DNA from: JBBQIY01 sp964553035
GTDB lineage: Bacteria > Verrucomicrobiota > Kiritimatiellia > RFP12 > UBA3636
Direction: 5' to 3'
DNA length: 64,000 bases
Assembly (NCBI GenBank): GCA_964553035.1
Contig: CAZKJH010000003.1
Location: 4,016-68,015 of the forward strand
Made by a program: the position numbers and the translations under genes. The notes under the pieces were generated by a model. It made no database searches. It saw only the letters and a program-made list of their open reading frames with translations, and was not told the origin of the DNA. Below, one piece after another: positions 49,018-59,183 of this stretch (its first letter is position 1; each line of letters opens with the position of its first letter).

Positions 49018-50739
49018 TTAATAGGACGGTTCGAAATCTGGTTTATACTTTTCATCTGTTATAACATCAATTAATACAGGTTTGTCGGCCTTCAAGGCTG
49101 TCTGAAAGGCACTTTTGAGCTGTTTCGGATCGTCAACTCGAATTCCAAGGCAGCCGAATTCCTCTGCGATTTTAGCAAAATCTACGTTGCTGAACTGAAA
49201 GAGATCACCCTTCTTCCCGGGATAATTACCATACGCCTTTTCCACGCCGACAGAACATTGGCTCATGCAAGAATTATTGTTCAACACGGTTATTGTTTTT
49301 ATACCATTTCGGGCAGCGGTCTCCAGTTCGCAGAGGTGGTAAAAAAATCCACCATCTCCTGTGAAACAGAATACCGGTCTGTCAGGCGCTGCGCATTTTG
49401 CACCTAAAGAAGCAGGAAATGCCCAACCCAAGGATCCGGCTGCCCGAATATACGTTTGCCCGGAGTAATTTAAATCAACCATTGAGCAGGTCCAAATACT
49501 AGCATATCCAGTATCCGCAACCAATATTGCGTTCGGTGGAAGACTCTCTGTAATCTCCTGACATAACCTCTCCGGTCGTATAGGCGACGCATCCGAAGTC
49601 CGAAGGGGTGCCACTTCACGCCGCCATTCCGCAACGACTCCAGCCACATATTTCGCCCACTGGGTTTTCTTCTGCTTGGGGCGAATCGATTCCAATAGTT
49701 TATTAACCGTTAACAGGGCATCTCCCATGACGCCCTTCATGATGGGAAAGTTCCTTCCCAGCTCGGATGGATTGATGTCTATCTGTATGATGAGCGTACC
49801 CTTTTTCGGTAATTTCCAGTTGTCCGTAACCATGTCTCCGGTATTAGAGCCGATGAAGAGAACGAGATCGGCTTCTGACACAACTTTGTTAGCTGTTGCC
49901 CGGGAATAGGAGCCAACAACCCCCACGCTCAGGGGATGATTGTCTGGGATCGTTCCTCTGCCGCTCATGGAAGTGGCAACGGGGATGGATAAAAGTTCGG
50001 CCATTCTTACTACTGAAGGCCCCGCCGAGGATGCGATCACGCCACCACCCGCCACAATGACCGGTTTTTTTGCTGCTTCCAACGCGCGGGCCACGACGAG
50101 AATTTCTTGGGTGTCCGGGGCAACGCGATGCGCTGGATATTGAGCATAATTCTCCTCAACGACGACGTCCGAGTTAATTTGAAAACTCTCAGCGATCTGT
50201 CCGAGATGCCCTGGAACATCTACATGGACTGGCCCGATTGCTCCGGACGTTGCCTCGCGAAAAGCTTGACGCAATAAGTAGGGAAGTTGTTCCGCCACAT
50301 CCACACATACATTGTATTTGGTTACCGCGTCAAAAACGGATTGGTGCGAAATCTCTTGATAAGCATTTCGATATTGAGAAAGAGATCTCTTCTTTCCTGT
50401 TATGGCAATCACCGATGAATGCCCGAGGAAGGGATCCTGAAGGCCTGATGCCAAATTGGCCGCCCCCACGGATTGAGCCATACAGATGCCGGGCCTGTGG
50501 CTGACACGGGCATAACCATCCGCCATATAGGCGGCCGCCTTTTCAGAGTGAGCCAATATACGGCGAATACCCAGCTTCTCCATTTCAACCAACGCATGCC
50601 TGAGAATAGCTTCAACAAAGAAAACATGCGTGACTCCGTAACTCTGAAATGTTTGAGCGATGAATGTTGAGCCGGACTGTATGCCGGAAGAACTGGAATC
50701 AACGATTTTCTTTGTCTCTTGTTTTTTTTGAATAGCCAT
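49018..50739 (-). CDS. thiamine-diphosphate-dependent enzyme, acetolactate synthase-like
   Basis: The 573-residue protein has the three-domain layout of the POX/AHAS family. The N-terminal Pyr domain holds the catalytic Glu66 in LAHSEKAAAYMADGYAR, the central domain has KKPVIVAGGGV, and the C-terminal PP domain has the TPP/Mg motif GDGG ... LNNN. No ilvN partner is present, and biosynthetic AHAS is less likely than a lyase or decarboxylase of a 2-oxo acid or diketone in a catabolic pathway. AAGGAG lies 9 nt before ATG 50739. It is 70 nt after the phosphotriesterase-like gene. Confidence 0.85.
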   Translation of the reverse strand: MAIQKKQETKKIVDSSSSGIQSGSTFIAQTFQSYGVTHVFFVEAILRHALVEMEKLGIRRILAHSEKAAAYMADGYARVSHRPGICMAQSVGAANLASGLQDPFLGHSSVIAITGKKRSLSQYRNAYQEISHQSVFDAVTKYNVCVDVAEQLPYLLRQAFREATSGAIGPVHVDVPGHLGQIAESFQINSDVVVEENYAQYPAHRVAPDTQEILVVARALEAAKKPVIVAGGGVIASSAGPSVVRMAELLSIPVATSMSGRGTIPDNHPLSVGVVGSYSRATANKVVSEADLVLFIGSNTGDMVTDNWKLPKKGTLIIQIDINPSELGRNFPIMKGVMGDALLTVNKLLESIRPKQKKTQWAKYVAGVVAEWRREVAPLRTSDASPIRPERLCQEITESLPPNAILVADTGYASIWTCSMVDLNYSGQTYIRAAGSLGWAFPASLGAKCAAPDRPVFCFTGDGGFFYHLCELETAARNGIKTITVLNNNSCMSQCSVGVEKAYGNYPGKKGDLFQFSNVDFAKIAEEFGCLGIRVDDPKQLKSAFQTALKADKPVLIDVITDEKYKPDFEPSY

Positions 50740-50809
50740 TTAATCCTGCTCCTTAAAAGTTAGTAGCTTGTTTTCCAACTTCAATGTTGGACGTTCGATG
50801 TTCCGTGTT

Positions 50810-51874
50810 TTAAATAAAGCAAAGGAATCGCGCCGGGTTCTCAACCATGATAGTCTTGATCTGCTCTTCCGTGATGCCTCGAGCCAACATTTGCGGCACG
50901 ATGTTGCTCAAGATATGTGCGTAACCTTGGCCGCCATAACATACAAGTTTTGACTTCAAGCAGGTGTCCTGTGAAACGAGGATCTGTTTTAAATATCCTG
51001 TGTCGATCAGTTCAATAATTTGCTCAATTCGTTCTCTGTCGCATGGCCTGTTAAACACGCCAAAACGCAGAGGGTAGAACGGGTTGCCGCCAAAAATATC
51101 ATATTCAACATAGCAACCTGTTTTTGCTATTTCCTGTATTGTGGCCGGCAAAAAACCTGTTCGATCCATGTGTCCCATGATGACACGACCGATGTCCGCC
51201 CCGGCGTCATCGAGAAACCCGATAATGTCGATAGGCGAATTCGCGTGGCGACCGGGATGAATGGTAATGGGTGCCCCTGTTTTCTGCTGCGCCCGTGCAG
51301 ACGCACGAAGCAACTTCTTCTCCGAGTCCTGCAAAGGCCAGGAGCATCCGATTTCGCCGATAATGCCCGCCCGGATTTTGGTATGACTGTCACCAACGAG
51401 GATTTCTGCAATGATTTCTTCGGCAATCTCGTCTACCGTTTTTTTGTCAAATTCCTGCCTTGCTTCTCCGGCCAGAACGTAATAACCTGCTCCGGCAATG
51501 ATATTGAGGCCTGTTGCTTGAGATATTCGTTTTAATGCTGGAAAGTTAGGGGATAGACCGGCGGTGGTCACGTCTACAATCGTACCCCCGCCCACATTCT
51601 TGAAAAACATCGCCTCCTTGATCGCGACATCTTCATCCAGCAAGCGCACGTTGTCTAAATTGCTGTACTGGTTGTAGTTAATCCAACTGATATTGTCGAT
51701 GCTAACCGGTTCGAATGCCCTTTTTTTTAACTCAGCCTCTTGGGGTTCGGAAAATAATATCTTCGCGTCAACGAGAAGATGTTCATGGGGCAACGTTATT
51801 CCAAGCTCATCGGGATGAACTAAGCCCAAAACAGTTTGCGCCTTTTTAATGGGTTCTTTTGTTGTAGCAGACAT
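50810..51874 (-). CDS. phosphotriesterase-family metal hydrolase
   Basis: This 354-residue amidohydrolase has the binuclear-metal ligand set: HEH (His30, His32), Glu in GIIGEIG in place of the carbamylated Lys of classic phosphotriesterase, His in TIHPGRH and GHMDR, and the C-terminal Asp in SQDTCLK. That layout is of the PHP/phosphotriesterase-like-lactonase branch. In a sugar-acid pathway a lactonase role is likely; other members cleave carboxylate or phosphate esters. No signal peptide. It lies between the GH106-like and TPP-enzyme genes. Confidence 0.85.
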   Translation of the reverse strand: MSATTKEPIKKAQTVLGLVHPDELGITLPHEHLLVDAKILFSEPQEAELKKRAFEPVSIDNISWINYNQYSNLDNVRLLDEDVAIKEAMFFKNVGGGTIVDVTTAGLSPNFPALKRISQATGLNIIAGAGYYVLAGEARQEFDKKTVDEIAEEIIAEILVGDSHTKIRAGIIGEIGCSWPLQDSEKKLLRASARAQQKTGAPITIHPGRHANSPIDIIGFLDDAGADIGRVIMGHMDRTGFLPATIQEIAKTGCYVEYDIFGGNPFYPLRFGVFNRPCDRERIEQIIELIDTGYLKQILVSQDTCLKSKLVCYGGQGYAHILSNIVPQMLARGITEEQIKTIMVENPARFLCFI

Positions 51875-51946
51875 ATTTCTTCTTTCCTGTCGTGTGGCGT
51901 ATTATGTGACTCTGAATTCGGCTTTTAGCACATTTCCACTAATAAT

Positions 51947-54925
51947 TTATTGATGTGATACCTTGACGGGGCCGAGCAGTCCTGACGCAATCTTGGCTCC
52001 ACCCCAAATATTGGCTGGAGTATTCGCGACAGTTATCTCAACATCCAGTTCATTTTTCTGGCTGAACTTGGCTATGTCGACACGCCATGGGGCGGCGATT
52101 TTGACTCCGGCAGGTTGTCCGCAGATACGGATTTCAGCCGAGTTGCCGGGACGACCAAAAGAAAGCGTTAGCGGACAGTTTTGAAATTCTGGAGGCAGGA
52201 TTATTCTTTTTGAATATGAGGCAGTTCCCGAGTAATAAGGATAGCCATTCCCGGCCCAGTCTCCAAGTGGGAGTTCAGTCTTGGGACGCGCAAGAGAGTC
52301 TCTCTCAATTGCAAAAGCACCGAATATGATCGGGGCATCCCTGTGTCGTGCATTATTAAGAATCACGGTGGATTTTTCAATTTTAAGCTCATTCTCTCCT
52401 TTGCGGAGAAGTTGTGTGATATCCGCTTCAAGAATCCAGTGGTCAAATGTCTTCCCAGGAGCAAAACCTTTTATCAATTGACCATTTAGGTAACACGTGA
52501 GACGGTCAAAATAATATCCGAAAAACAGTTCGCGGTCTGACATCTCCTCGTCAATGGCCACTCCTGCAGATTCTGGGATGAAATCGGCGTTGAAGACAAA
52601 TACGCTCGTCTGCAGATCCCTGTTGAATGTTGTCCGGCAATCCCGGAGCGGTAGCGCATTGGGCTTGTGTGGGCGGAAATTCCAATCTCCATGGATTTCC
52701 ATCTCGGATTTGCATGTGCTTCCGGGTTTGTTATTTACGCTTGCAGCAATCCCTTCTCCTGAGACAAGGACAAGCGATTCAGCCGCGGCAAAATCATGTT
52801 TGATCGCGTATTTTCCGTCGGCCGTCTTTTCTCCGGCCTCACCAAGTTCCGCAGTGTCAAGATCGAGTATGAGCGGCGCATTTTTTCCAGAAAAAGATAG
52901 TGAGACTCCCTTGATATCGGATCTGGAAATATTTTGAAGCAGGCAGAAGCTGAAGCCGTTCTTGATCCACTCCTTGGAGACAATCTTTCCGTTTCCTCCG
53001 GAAACCTGGAGCACCCTGGAAGTGTTCGTAAGAAGAAACTCGAGAAGCTTGTCGGGATTCGCCTTCAGTTCCTCATCCGAGCTGAAACTTATGCTAAGAT
53101 CACAAGTTTCTCCGTTTGGAACTTGTGAAACCCGGCTGTTTTCCGGATCAAAAAGATCTTCAGTTTTGGAGTTGAGTGCTGCGATCTTTCCACCGGACTT
53201 GCGCCATTTCTGGAGCATGTTGAAAGTTTTCTCCTCAAGGACTTTTGCGCAAGGCAGGATCAACGCCTTGAAAGATACTTTTTTGCCGTTTGCCGCCTTA
53301 ATACACAGCGTGCCATTTTCAATGCTCGCCTCCTGTAGATAAGTCTCGTCGATTATCTCGTAGGGTATATTGTTTTCGAGCAGGAAATTTCCGGCGGCAC
53401 GGAATGTCATATCAATCATTCCGCAGACCTCGCCTCGGCCAGCCCGCGTATGTTCGGGACCTCCTATGGCGATATGAGCCTCCTGCGAAGAAACGGGGTA
53501 GAGCAGGGCTGTCTGGCTTGTCCTTTCTCCGTAGCTGGTCAGATAGCATAATTTTGAGATCCAATCAGCCCATTCTTTGTAATGCTCCCATATCGGGCTG
53601 TGATAATGATCGGGAAAGCTTTCCCATTTCCGGTGTCCGGCGATGGAATAATATATCCCATGCGGAACAAACAAATCCGTTCCAAGCACGGAAAGCAGCC
53701 CCGTGGCACGCTTGATTTCCGCCAAATCCAAATTCCATCCGCCGGCGAGGCCCATGCACTCGCACATGGTCCTTGAGCCTGCGGAGAAATAAGCCGGGCA
53801 CGATGTTCCCGGTATGGAAATGCTCAGGCAGTCTTTTTGTTTCATCCTGAGCAAATCATCCATCTCCTCAAGGTTTTCCCTGCCAAGCATGTCAACGCCC
53901 GGAAGCCCCTGATTGCGCTTCTGGTCAAAGCGGTCACCCAATTGTCTTATGTGCTCGGAGGCTCCATCCTCTATGCAATAGTGGCCTGTACTCAATATTC
54001 CGTTTTTGCGGCATGAATCGTCAATGGGCCTGATGAACGAATCCCTGTATTCGTCATTGATGAATCTCCAGAATATAAGTCTGCATATCTTGCTTTGCGG
54101 GATGCCGAAAAATACTCCCGGAAGGACATCCTCCAAATGTTTTCCGGTCCTTTTCTTGAAACGTTCAGGGAAGTCCTTCGACCAGGGAACGCTCCTTCTT
54201 GCATATCCGAAACTGGCACATGAATTATCGGTGAATTCCCCTTTGATCACCGTGCCGAAATATTTCCCGAATTCCTCTGCATACCAGTCATAAGACAAAC
54301 TGACAAATTTGTGCATGGCCTCTTTGTCAAAATAGTCAGGGTATTTGTCGAAATGGTCGGGAAACTTGTTGTCCCCAGACGAATCCTCTTTTTGATCGAG
54401 GGCGATAATTGTCACCGGTGCGCCACTGGAGTTTTTCCATAGCAACGCTTTTTTTCCTGCAATCAGAGGCGTGAGGTTTTCAGTCTTGCCATCCTCAGCC
54501 ACGGCGAAGATGAAGAAAGTAGTTTCGCTGTGCGGAATTTCCACGGATTCTCCTGCTGACACCTTACGCTCGAAAGATGATTTCAGGCACAGCATGGAAC
54601 ATTCAGGGAAATAGAAGAACAGTTTGCCTCCGGCAGGGCCTGTAGGGTAGTTGAGCTCGTCGTAAAGCCAGACGCTCAGATTATGCTTGACAGCCTCCTT
54701 GATGCAGAAATCAACGGCTTTGCGCCATTCAGGGTCAAGGTATCCGCTTCTGAGACCGTCGCGGGCATGAAGCATTATGCCACCAAAACCCTTGTCAGCC
54801 ATATCCGCTATCTGCCTGCCCATTTCATCCTCGAGCAGATAATGGTTCAGAAACCAGAACGCGACAGGGCGGAATTCATTGGACGGATTTTTCACGCCCT
54901 GAATAAAACGCATGTCGGGCATCAT
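51947..54925 (-). CDS. GH106-like (alpha-L-rhamnosidase-type) glycoside hydrolase
   Basis: The 992-residue protein starts near PSNEFRPVAFWFLNHYLLEDEMGRQI, then GFGGIMLHARDGL and VWLYDELNYPTGPAGG, the typical opening of GH106 barrels (WxWNxxL, GxxxxxxxDExxxPSG). A long middle section includes CASFGYARR, GTDLFVPHGIYYSI and AGRGEVCGMIDMTF. The C-terminal third holds beta-sandwich modules (GDWNFRP, WRVDIAKFSQKNELDVEITV). There is no signal peptide. AGGAG lies 8 nt before ATG 54925. The gene appears less GC-rich and more Lys/Ser-rich than its neighbours, so it may have been acquired separately. Activity on rhamnose or another deoxysugar is inferred. Confidence 0.75.
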   Translation of the reverse strand: MMPDMRFIQGVKNPSNEFRPVAFWFLNHYLLEDEMGRQIADMADKGFGGIMLHARDGLRSGYLDPEWRKAVDFCIKEAVKHNLSVWLYDELNYPTGPAGGKLFFYFPECSMLCLKSSFERKVSAGESVEIPHSETTFFIFAVAEDGKTENLTPLIAGKKALLWKNSSGAPVTIIALDQKEDSSGDNKFPDHFDKYPDYFDKEAMHKFVSLSYDWYAEEFGKYFGTVIKGEFTDNSCASFGYARRSVPWSKDFPERFKKRTGKHLEDVLPGVFFGIPQSKICRLIFWRFINDEYRDSFIRPIDDSCRKNGILSTGHYCIEDGASEHIRQLGDRFDQKRNQGLPGVDMLGRENLEEMDDLLRMKQKDCLSISIPGTSCPAYFSAGSRTMCECMGLAGGWNLDLAEIKRATGLLSVLGTDLFVPHGIYYSIAGHRKWESFPDHYHSPIWEHYKEWADWISKLCYLTSYGERTSQTALLYPVSSQEAHIAIGGPEHTRAGRGEVCGMIDMTFRAAGNFLLENNIPYEIIDETYLQEASIENGTLCIKAANGKKVSFKALILPCAKVLEEKTFNMLQKWRKSGGKIAALNSKTEDLFDPENSRVSQVPNGETCDLSISFSSDEELKANPDKLLEFLLTNTSRVLQVSGGNGKIVSKEWIKNGFSFCLLQNISRSDIKGVSLSFSGKNAPLILDLDTAELGEAGEKTADGKYAIKHDFAAAESLVLVSGEGIAASVNNKPGSTCKSEMEIHGDWNFRPHKPNALPLRDCRTTFNRDLQTSVFVFNADFIPESAGVAIDEEMSDRELFFGYYFDRLTCYLNGQLIKGFAPGKTFDHWILEADITQLLRKGENELKIEKSTVILNNARHRDAPIIFGAFAIERDSLARPKTELPLGDWAGNGYPYYSGTASYSKRIILPPEFQNCPLTLSFGRPGNSAEIRICGQPAGVKIAAPWRVDIAKFSQKNELDVEITVANTPANIWGGAKIASGLLGPVKVSHQ

Positions 54926-55009
54926 AGGACAGGCTCCTGTGAAAAAAACTGGCGGTAAAGATAATCTGAAGACTTGCTTTTCATTTCAATGTTCTTTATC
55001 CGAAATCAG

Positions 55010-57424
55010 TCACGGAATGGGTTTCTTCACAAAAATGATCTGGTCGCACAACACCGAGTAAGGGGTGTTGGTGTCCGGGGGCGTTGGCGGGTCGAACTTC
55101 AGCGAGACATGCACATCGTACCGGTTATCGTTGTCCGGCGATGTAGGACCGTACAGGCGCTCGCCAAGCTGCAGTTGCGTCGCCCAGCTCCAGCCCGAAA
55201 ACCAAATGATACAGTCCTCAGAGACCTGAATTTCACCCAGCGGGTATAGTTTATACGAGCCCATGGCGATGTCATTGGTGGCTACGGTATACGTTGCTCC
55301 GCGGATGTTGGTGTCGTTCTGATGAAAGCCGAAATGGAACGGTTTGTCCGGTTTGTCCACGACCGCCGCAAACCCGAACGCCGCATCGGGATCCTTGACG
55401 TTCACCGGAGTACTCCAGCCCGACCGGTGCGGGACGAATCGCTTGACCAGAGCCTTGTCCATGGCATCAAAAGGCGGCGGCAGCGGTTTCTCTGCCCCGG
55501 CCAATTGGATCATCATTTCCCAACCCTCGACCAGCGAGTCTATTCCCCAATGCGGTGGCGTTGGAGCCAGCCGTGCCTTGACAACGCGATAATCGATGAA
55601 CGTCTCCGGGTAGGCCTTGGCCAAGTCGTTCCAGTGCGCCAGAGTGGCATAGTCCAGTGTTTGCCGCAGTCGGCGCACATTCTTCAGGCGCAGCGGATCA
55701 GCGGCCGTATCGTTTTCCATGCGATTGAAATAACCCTGCCAGCGGCGCAGCATCTTGGGCGTCAGCCCTGTCATGACGCGATTGATCGTTCCACCGGCGC
55801 TGATCGAGGTGTCCTTGCTTGCCTCTTTCTGCGCCGCTTCCAGCTCTTTCAGGTACGTCCGCGTCAGTGAGGCAGCCGATCCATACTGGTAGTCTGTAAA
55901 TTCCCGAATCAAGGCGGCAACATCACGATCAACATCCTTAAACAGCTCGACGTAAATGTATTTTTGCAGTTCCGTAAAATTGAAGCCGCCCGGCACGGCA
56001 AAGGAGCCCTGTTCAATATAAACACCCTGTACACCCGCCTTTTTCATCAGCCGGAGATCGGTGACCATCCGCCCAATGTTGTTCCCAGACGGCATACTGC
56101 CGCCTGCGTGGTAACTATTGGGATAATAATGGGTCCAGAGATTCGTGGTCAACCTGGACCAGGCCAGCAGGTCCTCGTAGCTCGGGCGGTTGCGAGGATG
56201 ATTCCAGTCCTTGTCAACCTCGTCATGAATGTTAGCGAACAGCATGATCAAGTTATCGGGAAATGTCTGCCCGGTCGGCATCACGGGCGGCTTCTGTGTC
56301 TGGGTCAGCCGGTAGGCCAGCGTCCGGATCCGTGTGCCCGGATGCTTAACGTTGACGACTGCGCAAAGCTCGAAAAGATAGTCGAAGAACGGTCCTCCCG
56401 GAGTCTCGTACTTCTGCTTCAACGCCTGACAGTCTGGACAGAAACAGAAATCGCCGGTCCAGAGATCCATGGCGCCGATGCTCAAAATCAGTGGGAGAGA
56501 ATTCTGTTCCTCCCCGAGGATGCGGAGATGCTCCAGAACGTTTTTGGTGAACACGTCGCGAAGTGCGCGGTTGCTGAAGCAAAGCTGCTGGTAGGGCACC
56601 CGCGTTCCGGCCTTGCTCATGCTGAAGAAGTCGGGGTGACTGGTGAAGTAATCCTTTTTTTTCTGCCAGTCAAACGTATCGGCACCCACGGAGTTGGGTG
56701 CCGGCGTAACATAGCTGAACAGGGAGTGGCCGCCCCCCGCCAGAAACGCCTTCGATTCCACTCCGTCCGGAAAGGGATCCGTACCGCCTGCTTTTCGAAC
56801 GGCCTGTCTTCTCTCGCTGAATTCCATATTCAGCCCGTGTTGGTACTGGAATAACCTTGGATCTGAGAGCATGCGATAGGCAAAGGGAAATCCGCCTTTG
56901 CGGTCAAACGGCTTAACGGACAGGGTACGCTGGACGGTGAAAACCGGTTCCCCTTCATGAGGTTCCCGTTTCGACGCCGCTTCGCCGTACCAGACGCCAT
57001 CGGTGTACCAGCGCCAACCGAGCGTGTTTTCCATGAAATCCATCACGGCATACAGGTTCCCGTGCATCCCTTTGCCGTAGAGCGCGATGTCCCCGTCAAC
57101 ACTTCGCACGACATATTCCTGATCCTGAAGCCCGGCCAGTGGATCGGTGCCGACGGCCTTTACCGCCGGGTCGCTCAGACCGACAAAAATATGCCTCCCA
57201 GTTCCCGTAACCTTGTCGGACGAGATGACAGCGAAGGACGCGCCGGTCTTCTGAAACAGGAAGTTGGTGAGCACACTGACCGCATAGCCGTCAACCGCGC
57301 TCGCTTCAGTGGGCAGCACGAGCACGTAATCGGTCGCGCCGTCGCGGGCCAGCATGAGCGGCCCGGCGACGGAGGTGGAGACAAGCAGAGCAAGACCTAA
57401 GATAGGGTATAAACGGTGATGCAT
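55010..57424 (-). CDS. exported DUF4838 glycosidase-like protein
   Basis: Starting at ATG 57424 (MHHRLYPILGLALLVSTSVAG) the protein has 804 residues and a clear signal peptide of about 20. The N-terminal domain (about 25-150: AVSVLTNFLFQKTGASFAV, HIFVGLSD, YGKGMHGNLYAVMDFMENTLGWRWY) resembles the GH20/GH67-type alpha/beta domain. The DUF4838 region follows, with FCFCPDC and ANIHDEVDKDW, TNLWTHYYPN, then a C-terminal beta domain. The molecular activity is not established for this family; a periplasmic or outer-surface role in polysaccharide breakdown is inferred from the export signal and the neighbours. Confidence 0.8.
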   Translation of the reverse strand: MHHRLYPILGLALLVSTSVAGPLMLARDGATDYVLVLPTEASAVDGYAVSVLTNFLFQKTGASFAVISSDKVTGTGRHIFVGLSDPAVKAVGTDPLAGLQDQEYVVRSVDGDIALYGKGMHGNLYAVMDFMENTLGWRWYTDGVWYGEAASKREPHEGEPVFTVQRTLSVKPFDRKGGFPFAYRMLSDPRLFQYQHGLNMEFSERRQAVRKAGGTDPFPDGVESKAFLAGGGHSLFSYVTPAPNSVGADTFDWQKKKDYFTSHPDFFSMSKAGTRVPYQQLCFSNRALRDVFTKNVLEHLRILGEEQNSLPLILSIGAMDLWTGDFCFCPDCQALKQKYETPGGPFFDYLFELCAVVNVKHPGTRIRTLAYRLTQTQKPPVMPTGQTFPDNLIMLFANIHDEVDKDWNHPRNRPSYEDLLAWSRLTTNLWTHYYPNSYHAGGSMPSGNNIGRMVTDLRLMKKAGVQGVYIEQGSFAVPGGFNFTELQKYIYVELFKDVDRDVAALIREFTDYQYGSAASLTRTYLKELEAAQKEASKDTSISAGGTINRVMTGLTPKMLRRWQGYFNRMENDTAADPLRLKNVRRLRQTLDYATLAHWNDLAKAYPETFIDYRVVKARLAPTPPHWGIDSLVEGWEMMIQLAGAEKPLPPPFDAMDKALVKRFVPHRSGWSTPVNVKDPDAAFGFAAVVDKPDKPFHFGFHQNDTNIRGATYTVATNDIAMGSYKLYPLGEIQVSEDCIIWFSGWSWATQLQLGERLYGPTSPDNDNRYDVHVSLKFDPPTPPDTNTPYSVLCDQIIFVKKPIP

Positions 57425-57474
57425 AGTTTTCTTTTTTCGTTCAAATTTCACAGGTTTAATCAAAACGTCTCCGT

Positions 57475-59082
57475 TCACCGTATCGTCAGAAGGAGACCCT
57501 GGTACACAAACTCATACGCTCCCATGTCCACATTGCCACTGAACTTGTCGATCCGTGGATTGCCGTCCAAGTCCAATGCGCCGGCCATCCAGCTCTGACT
57601 CAGTCCCGTGTTGAGGCAAGGCGAATTCGGGCGCACATGGTAGTCGCCAACAACATGGCTGGCTCCGTAACCACCCCCAGAGGTCAGGAATAGAGGGTTG
57701 TTCGTGGTGTTTGCAGAATCCCAGCCGGCTTTTTCCGATCGGACGCAGGAGTTGGAAAACGTCACGTTCCCCCTCCACTCTGAATAGCTGGCATTGGCCG
57801 TTGCATTGTTGGAGTAGACGATGCTGTTGACTACATAAGAGGGCCCCGCACCTTCCACCCCAACGCCACCTCCGACATAGGCCTCATTGCCGACGAATGT
57901 GCAGTTTACTGCCTGGGCACCATCCGCGAGGGACGCGCCGCCCCCATAGTAACCGGAACTGTTGCCGTAGAACAGGCAGTTATAGTAGCTGCCATTGAGA
58001 CCCCCGCCGCCGCTTCCAATGCCGGTATTAAAGGCCACGATGCAGTTGGTCATGGCGCAGTCGCCCACGCCCCCGCCGTAGACAGCACGGTTGCTGGTTA
58101 CACGACAGTTTAACAAGGTCGATAAGCGCGCCCCTCCACCTTGCCCCGTGACCGTATTGAACGCCACAGTGCAGTTGGATAACGTGGTGTAGTTTGCTCC
58201 CCCGCCATAAACGGCCGAATTGGAGACCACCGTGCAGTCATACGCTCTGCATGGGTTTGCGGCACTCGGGCCACCAAGGCCGCCGCCATCATAACCGGCC
58301 GAGTTATTCGAAACCACGCAGCCGTAGAGTGTGCTGCTGAATGCCCCGCCGCCTGATTCGGCCCTATTGCCAATAAAGTCGCAACGATACAGCTTCGCAT
58401 TGTACGCGCCCCCACCTTTGGGAGCGTTGGGAGTATTCGCAAAACCGTTGTTGATGAATTTCGAGTCGTAGAACGTTCCGCCCAAGGCACCGCCACCGCC
58501 GTTGCCCGAATAGCCATAACCCATGTTGCCGACAATCACACAGTTGGAAATAATGGCCGATGAGTGCGCGTGGATACCGCCGCCGCAACGCGCTTCCGTG
58601 CTTTCTCCCGTCACATGCGTCGCGCCGTTGGTGAGCGTGAACCCTATCAAGCGCGAGCCCGATGCCTGCAAATACACCGGTCGCACAGCCGCCGGTCCAT
58701 TGGTCGTCACCGGATCCCAGGCACCTTGAATGATGGTGTTGGCTGGATCGTTATTTTCGCTCCGCAACGTGATCGCCCTGTCGACATGCACGCGATTTGT
58801 CAGCCCAACGATTGCGACCCCTCCGGTATCGTAGACTCCAGCACGGACAATCACCTCATCGCCTTGAGCCGCCACGGCGGCGTTCACCGCCGATTGGATG
58901 TCGGTGGCGGCGTTCGTCCAGGCATTGTAGGGCGACGAAGGCGTAGCATTCGCCTTGTCCACATAACGGTCGATGCGGGCAGCCCGAGCTGCGGTGAGAG
59001 ACGTTAGCGCAAGCAGCGCCAGAGACATGAGCCAGAACTTGCGGACTGGCAATGTTGATCGACAGGGTCTAAGCGTGTTCAT
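57475..59082 (-). CDS. exported right-handed beta-helix protein 1
   Basis: From ATG 59082 (GAGGAGA 8 nt upstream) the protein has 535 residues with a long signal peptide (about 1-36, hydrophobic FWLMSLALLALTSLTAARA). Residues about 50-100 (AWTNAATDIQSAVNAA, DEVIVRAGVYDTGG) lead into many short beta-helix turns with repeated GGGA/GGG and NCxVxxN steps, ending DLDGNPRIDKFSGNVDMGAYEFVYQG. This is the pectate-lyase-like fold with the end motif common in PVC exported proteins. It may bind or cleave polysaccharide; no catalytic residues are evident. The N-terminus is nearly identical to that of the second beta-helix protein. Confidence 0.85.
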   Translation of the reverse strand: MNTLRPCRSTLPVRKFWLMSLALLALTSLTAARAARIDRYVDKANATPSSPYNAWTNAATDIQSAVNAAVAAQGDEVIVRAGVYDTGGVAIVGLTNRVHVDRAITLRSENNDPANTIIQGAWDPVTTNGPAAVRPVYLQASGSRLIGFTLTNGATHVTGESTEARCGGGIHAHSSAIISNCVIVGNMGYGYSGNGGGGALGGTFYDSKFINNGFANTPNAPKGGGAYNAKLYRCDFIGNRAESGGGAFSSTLYGCVVSNNSAGYDGGGLGGPSAANPCRAYDCTVVSNSAVYGGGANYTTLSNCTVAFNTVTGQGGGARLSTLLNCRVTSNRAVYGGGVGDCAMTNCIVAFNTGIGSGGGGLNGSYYNCLFYGNSSGYYGGGASLADGAQAVNCTFVGNEAYVGGGVGVEGAGPSYVVNSIVYSNNATANASYSEWRGNVTFSNSCVRSEKAGWDSANTTNNPLFLTSGGGYGASHVVGDYHVRPNSPCLNTGLSQSWMAGALDLDGNPRIDKFSGNVDMGAYEFVYQGLLLTIR

Positions 59083-59105
59083 GATTGAGTCTCCTCTTTG
59101 GTTAG

Positions 59106-59155
59106 GTAACCGGTTACATTTCCGGGGTAGGGTAGCCCCGACAATCTTGTCGGGG
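59106..59155 (-). promoter_or_regulatory. LacI-type palindrome and hairpin upstream of beta-helix gene 1
   Basis: GTAACCGGTTAC (59106-59117) is a perfect 12-bp palindrome with the central CG typical of LacI-family operators, 24 nt before the start codon. A CCCCGACAATCTTGTCGGGG hairpin (59136-59155) lies further upstream. The same arrangement precedes beta-helix gene 2. Confidence 0.55.
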
Positions 59156-59183
59156 AATAGGTAAAATTTATAGACAACGTTTT

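Noticed and set aside
49018..50739. calling the TPP enzyme ilvB
   Set aside because: No regulatory subunit gene is adjacent and the setting is catabolic, so only the family is named.
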